Positions 60,014 to 64,000 of a stretch of 64,000 bases of DNA are shown one piece after another. Source of the stretch: Bibersteinia trehalosi (GTDB taxonomy: Bacteria; Pseudomonadota; Gammaproteobacteria; Enterobacterales; Pasteurellaceae); assembly GCF_004346205.1 (NCBI RefSeq), contig NZ_SMAM01000002.1, forward strand, positions 1-64,000, read 5' to 3'. The position numbers and the translations under genes are program-made. The notes under the pieces were generated by a model. The model was not told where the DNA came from, ran no database searches, and saw nothing but the letters and a program-made list of their open reading frames with translations. The number at the start of each line of letters is the position of its first letter. Positions within the stretch are counted from its first letter, which is position 1.

Positions 60014-62851
60014 TTAATGAGCCTCATCCCAATTCAGCCCAATCCCTACCTCTGCAATAAGTGGCACTTTCAGCACAATCGCTTTTTCCATTTCTGCTTT
60101 AATTAAAGCCGTATAGTGCTCTACTCGATCCGCTCTGACTTCAAAAACCAATTCATCATGCACTTGCATAATCATAAAAATATCATCACAACCTTGAATT
60201 GCTTTATCAATACCAATCATTGCGACTTTAATAATATCTGCTGCTGTTCCCTGCATTGGTGCGTTAATCGCTAAACGTTCCGCCGCTTTACGGCGAATTT
60301 GATTACTGGAATTAATCTCTGGCAAATATAAACGACGCCCAAACAGTGTTTCCACATAACCTTTCTCTGCTGCTTTTTCTCGAATATCAAGCATAAATTG
60401 TTGAACTGCAGGATAACGCAGGAAATATTTGTCTATGTATTCTTGAGCCTCTTTACGCCCAATGCCAAGCTGGTTAGACAAGCCAAAAGCAGACATGCCA
60501 TAAATCAAGCCAAAGTTAATCGCCTTAGCACTACGACGCTGTTCACTGCTCACTTCAGCCAAAGAGACACCAAAAATTTCAGAAGCTGTCGCTCGGTGAA
60601 TATCTTGCCCTTGAGCAAAGGCTTGAATCATCATTTGGTCATTAGCAAGATGCGCCATAATCCGTAATTCAATTTGCGAATAGTCGGCCGCAAGTATGAC
60701 ATAACCTTCACGTGGAATAAAAGCTTGGCGAATACGTCTGCCCTCTTCATTACGGATAGGAATATTTTGCAAGTTTGGATCACTTGAAGAAAGTCGCCCT
60801 GTTGCAGTTACCGCTTGATGATAAGAGGTATGAACTCTACCTGTTTTTTGATTAATCATCTGTGGCAATTTATCAGTATAAGTTGATTTCAACTTACTTA
60901 AACCTCGATGTTCAATAATCAATTTCGGCACAGCATGCCCCATTTGAGCAAGTTCTTCTAACACTTCCTCATTCGTTGATGGTGCTCCTTTTGGCGTTTT
61001 CTTAATCACTGGCAATCCCAGTTTATCAAATAAAACCTCTTGTAACTGCTTGGTTGAAGCGAGATTAAATACCTCATCTGCCTCACGATGCACTGCCAGC
61101 TCCAACGCCGAAAGACGCTGTTCAATTTCTCTGGATTGGGTAAGTAAACGTTGTGGATCAATTAATACGCCATTACGTTCTACTCGTGATAACACAGAAA
61201 CTAGAGGCATTTCTATTTCTGAGAACAACTTTTTCAGACTTGGTTCTTTTGCCAACTCGCTTGAGAGAACTTGATGCAGCTTCATCGTAATATCCGCATC
61301 TTCAGCCGCATATTCTGTTGCTTTATCCAGTTCAATTTGGTCAAATGTGAGCTGATTTTTGCCTTTACCAGCTAACTCTTCAAATGAAATCGTTTTATGC
61401 CCTAAATAACGATCAGCAAGATCATCCATATTGTGTCGCCCAGTACTATTAAGCGTATAAGATTCAAGCATAGTATCAAAAGCAACGCCTTGTAGTTCAA
61501 TACCGTGCTGGGCAAAAATGGTCAAATCATATTTAATATTCTGACCAATTTTTTGGATCTGAGGGTTTTCTAGAATAGCTTTCAATTGGACGAGCGTCTC
61601 GTTTAAATCAAGCTGATTAGGTAATAGTCCTATTTGTGGCTCATCATCTGCAAATAAATCACTCTGTGTCGCTTGTATGCCCTGATGTTGCAAAGGAATA
61701 TAACACGCCTCACCATTTTCAAGCGCAAAAGAAACACCAACTAACTTGGCAGATACGGCTTCTAAGCTATCGGTTTCAGTATCTACGGCAATTAATTTCG
61801 CACGCTGTAGTTTTTCTAACCATTGTTCAAATAATTCTGCATTATTAACACATTGGTAAGCGCTACGATCTAATGTTATTTTTGCAAATTTTTCTTCAGA
61901 AACCACCGCTTGCGTTACGGAATACTTGTTCGCTATTTTCTCCTTGCTACCTTGAGTAACCGGATTACTGTCTCCCATCACTTCATTGAGCCAACGTTTA
62001 AATTCGTAACGTCCGAATAGTTCCATTAGCACATCGCGATTTTGTGGTTGGGGAATGAGCTGATCATGGCTAAGTGCTAATTCAACATCGGTTTTAATGG
62101 TTGCAAGGGTATAAGAGAGATCTGCCATCGCCTTTTCTGCCGCTAATTTAGGCGCAAATGTTTTTGCCCCACGAAAGCTAAGCGTTGCCACTTTATCTAG
62201 GTTCGCATAAATTTCTCGCATTGAACCAATACCTTGCAATAACGCAATGGCTGTTTTCTCGCCTACACCTTTTACCCCAGGGATATTATCTGAGCTATCG
62301 CCTAGCAGAGCGAGATAATCAATAATAAGCTCCGGCGGAATACCATATTTTTCAACCACACCATCACGATCGAGCAATGTATTATTCATGGTGTTAATCA
62401 GCATAATATGTTCATTCACCAACTGCGCCATATCTTTATCGCCGGTGCTGATTAGTACATCCTTACCATCTTTTGCCGCTTGTACCGCTAGCGTCCCAAT
62501 CACATCATCTGCTTCCACGCCTTCAATAGAAATGAGAGGGATACCCAACGCTTTAATCATAGCGTGTAATGGCTGAATTTGGGCACGCAGTTCATCTGGC
62601 ATAGGCGGTCGGTGCGATTTATACTGTTCGTACAGCTCATCGCGAAAGGTCTTTCCTTTAGCATCAAACACTACCGCAATATGGCTTGGCGCAACCTGTG
62701 CAATCAGACTTTTTAACATATTCAATACACCGTACATTGCACCGGTAGGTTCACCTTGTTTATTCGTTAAAGGAGGGAAAGCATGAAAAGCACGATAAAG
62801 ATAAGATGAACCATCAACGAGAACGAGTGGGTTTGCTGCAATTGTTGCCAT
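60014..62851 (-). CDS. polA: DNA polymerase I
   Basis: Repair and Okazaki-fragment polymerase, 945 residues. N-terminal 5' nuclease ([24 protein letters not shown]), then a 3'-5' exonuclease with all three motifs intact ([24 protein letters not shown]), so proofreading should work. The polymerase has motif A DYSQIELR, motif [15 protein letters not shown] and motif C with Asp899/Glu900 (QVHDE). The Shine-Dalgarno sequence is weak. A small hairpin lies between it and comEC, which is on the same strand upstream. Confidence 0.97.
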   Translation of the reverse strand: MATIAANPLVLVDGSSYLYRAFHAFPPLTNKQGEPTGAMYGVLNMLKSLIAQVAPSHIAVVFDAKGKTFRDELYEQYKSHRPPMPDELRAQIQPLHAMIKALGIPLISIEGVEADDVIGTLAVQAAKDGKDVLISTGDKDMAQLVNEHIMLINTMNNTLLDRDGVVEKYGIPPELIIDYLALLGDSSDNIPGVKGVGEKTAIALLQGIGSMREIYANLDKVATLSFRGAKTFAPKLAAEKAMADLSYTLATIKTDVELALSHDQLIPQPQNRDVLMELFGRYEFKRWLNEVMGDSNPVTQGSKEKIANKYSVTQAVVSEEKFAKITLDRSAYQCVNNAELFEQWLEKLQRAKLIAVDTETDSLEAVSAKLVGVSFALENGEACYIPLQHQGIQATQSDLFADDEPQIGLLPNQLDLNETLVQLKAILENPQIQKIGQNIKYDLTIFAQHGIELQGVAFDTMLESYTLNSTGRHNMDDLADRYLGHKTISFEELAGKGKNQLTFDQIELDKATEYAAEDADITMKLHQVLSSELAKEPSLKKLFSEIEMPLVSVLSRVERNGVLIDPQRLLTQSREIEQRLSALELAVHREADEVFNLASTKQLQEVLFDKLGLPVIKKTPKGAPSTNEEVLEELAQMGHAVPKLIIEHRGLSKLKSTYTDKLPQMINQKTGRVHTSYHQAVTATGRLSSSDPNLQNIPIRNEEGRRIRQAFIPREGYVILAADYSQIELRIMAHLANDQMMIQAFAQGQDIHRATASEIFGVSLAEVSSEQRRSAKAINFGLIYGMSAFGLSNQLGIGRKEAQEYIDKYFLRYPAVQQFMLDIREKAAEKGYVETLFGRRLYLPEINSSNQIRRKAAERLAINAPMQGTAADIIKVAMIGIDKAIQGCDDIFMIMQVHDELVFEVRADRVEHYTALIKAEMEKAIVLKVPLIAEVGIGLNWDEAH

Positions 62852-62896
62852 AGGGAAATCTCTTTGCTACTAAAAAGTGCTTATTATAACAAAATT

Positions 62897-62920
62897 CTAA
62901 AAAGGTATTGCCGTTTTTAG
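62897..62920 (-). terminator. Possible weak terminator between comEC and polA
   Basis: Minus strand CTAAAAACGG-CAAT-ACCTTTTTAG, one bulge, followed by AATTTTG. Confidence 0.4.
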
Positions 62921-62926
62921 TGATGG

Positions 62927-64000
62927 CTATCTCGCAAAATAGTCAGAATACCAAGGGCTATAATGATTTCTAGCGGTTTTAATCCGATAGTTCTCCCGTT
63001 CAAATAATACCGTTATCATCCCTTTATCCGCAGTATTAAAATGCTGAATACCAAGTTTATCTAAACGTGTTGTTACAGATAAACTTGGCATTTTCCAAGG
63101 ATTAAAACGACTTGCAGAAATAAAAGCAGCTTGTGGCTGTGTCGCTGCAAGTAACGTGTAACTTGTACTGGTTTTACTGCCATGATGCCCAACTTGAAGA
63201 AAATCTATTTTCCCTACTCGCATGGCAAATTCTCGCTCTTGAGCTGTACCGCTATCCCCAGTGAGCAAAATACGATACTGACCTATTTCCCCCACTAAAA
63301 CACAAGAATCTGCATTTTTTGCTCTCTCAACCACTTGATAGGGATAAACAGCTGTAAAACGTAATTGTCCAAATTGCCACTGTTTTCCTGCCACACAGGC
63401 CTCGGCTAAATCTGGCGAATAGCGATTTTTAGCAGATAAAATTAAACGACTATAAGGGTAATATTGCAATAATGGTCTAACTCCGCCTGCATGATCATTA
63501 TCATCATGGCTGACGATAATGGCTTCTAGCGTTAGCCCATTTCTGCGCAGATAGGGGAGAATTTCTATCTCTGCCATTGAACCACCTTGCCAACCCGCTC
63601 CGGTATCATACAACACCACTTTACGTTTGCCATTTTCATCGGTATAAACAAATGCCATTGCCAACCCTTGTCCAACATCAAAATGTATCCATGCCACTTC
63701 AGATTTAGCTACATTCAGCCACCAACTACCACATTGATACAATGCCAATGTGGTAACAATAATTAAACTTAACCTACTTCTAAGCAGCTCCCTATAATAA
63801 GTAATGAGTAAGAAAAATAAGGCAAGACAGACTAAACGCCATTGCATAATCTGACTAATCGGTAACCATGCTGTTGATAAATATTCCAGTACATCTAAAT
63901 TAATTTGTAATAGCCAATCTACCCATGCCCAACTCTGTAGCAAGTTATTACTCAGTAAACTGAATAAAATTAATGGTACAACAAGTAAACTAAATAGTGG
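62927..64000 (-). CDS. comEC: DNA internalisation competence protein ComEC/Rec2, C-terminal part
   Basis: The 3' portion, open to the right window edge. The reading frame continues without stop from 63943 through 64000, giving PLFSLLVVPLILFSLLSNN before the region that could be mistaken for an internal start. Several membrane helices (about the first 85 residues seen) precede a metallo-beta-lactamase-like domain: DVGQGLAMAF, VSHDDNDHAGG, LTGDSG and QVGHHGSKTS. ComEC forms the inner-membrane channel for transforming DNA. Its presence fits the abundant uptake signals. Confidence 0.93.
   Translation of the reverse strand, partial: PLFSLLVVPLILFSLLSNNLLQSWAWVDWLLQINLDVLEYLSTAWLPISQIMQWRLVCLALFFLLITYYRELLRSRLSLIIVTTLALYQCGSWWLNVAKSEVAWIHFDVGQGLAMAFVYTDENGKRKVVLYDTGAGWQGGSMAEIEILPYLRRNGLTLEAIIVSHDDNDHAGGVRPLLQYYPYSRLILSAKNRYSPDLAEACVAGKQWQFGQLRFTAVYPYQVVERAKNADSCVLVGEIGQYRILLTGDSGTAQEREFAMRVGKIDFLQVGHHGSKTSTSYTLLAATQPQAAFISASRFNPWKMPSLSVTTRLDKLGIQHFNTADKGMITVLFERENYRIKTARNHYSPWYSDYFAR

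Noticed and set aside
62927-63943. Reading 62927-63943 as a complete 338-residue metallo-beta-lactamase protein
   Set aside because: The would-be start is a TTG inside a membrane segment, and the frame stays open to the window end, so this is the 3' part of comEC.

Overview
The window looks like an ordinary stretch of core chromosome from a member of the Pasteurellaceae, most likely from the Actinobacillus pleuropneumoniae / Mannheimia side of the family. Three things support this. The DNA is AT-rich. The proteins resemble their E. coli and Haemophilus counterparts closely. The nine-base uptake signal ACAAGCGGT (or its complement) occurs at least 15 times, whereas the Haemophilus influenzae type (AAGTGCGGT) was not noticed. 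No prophage, integrase, transposase gene, CRISPR array or rRNA gene was seen.

Layout. 1-1896: the end of a two-partner secretion locus (TpsB transporter and the first 30 codons of its TpsA partner). 2.1-7 kb: malic enzyme (maeB) and acetolactate synthase (ilvIH). 7.2-12.2 kb: a DUF5672 protein behind cysS, then ppiB and cpdB. 12.2-18.8 kb (minus strand): ABC exporter yadGH, dnaX with an apparent programmed frameshift site, apt, an HcaT-like transporter and proC. 18.8-26 kb: rdgC-cca, clpB with a heat-shock promoter, udk-dcd and an ArgO/LysE exporter. 26-31.1 kb: the classical transcription/translation operon, initiator tRNA-fMet, rimP, nusA, infB, with a leader full of hairpins. 31-34.4 kb: glpX, glnS, tRNA-Cys and tRNA-Gly. 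34.5-38.3 kb: ferrous/haem iron locus efeO-efeB-efeU. 38.5-45.6 kb: glycogen operon glgB-glgX-glgC-glgA without glgP. 45.8-49.5 kb: guaB and guaA with a small lipoprotein between them. 49.5-54.8 kb: ompW, a dinI-like SOS gene, an RluA-like pseudouridine synthase, a histidine phosphatase, DUF1294, glyA and an ornithine carbamoyltransferase. 55-64 kb: rhlB, a DUF2799 lipoprotein, a HerA-like ATPase, a small GNAT protein, aspC, polA and the 3' part of comEC.

No wholly new multi-gene system is visible. The points that merit follow-up are regulatory or structural: the A10 slippery run in dnaX followed at once by a -1 frame stop; a 16-bp-arm hairpin in the argF/arcB leader; a small MITE-like inverted-repeat element inside the tRNA-fMet/rimP leader; LacI/PurR-type operators before guaB, glyA and, unexpectedly, the glycogen operon; a class II FNR promoter at ompW; a LexA box at dinI; a sigma-32 promoter at clpB; and an uptake signal that encodes a lipobox.

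All assignments come from reading the sequence and remembered family features. No database search was run.
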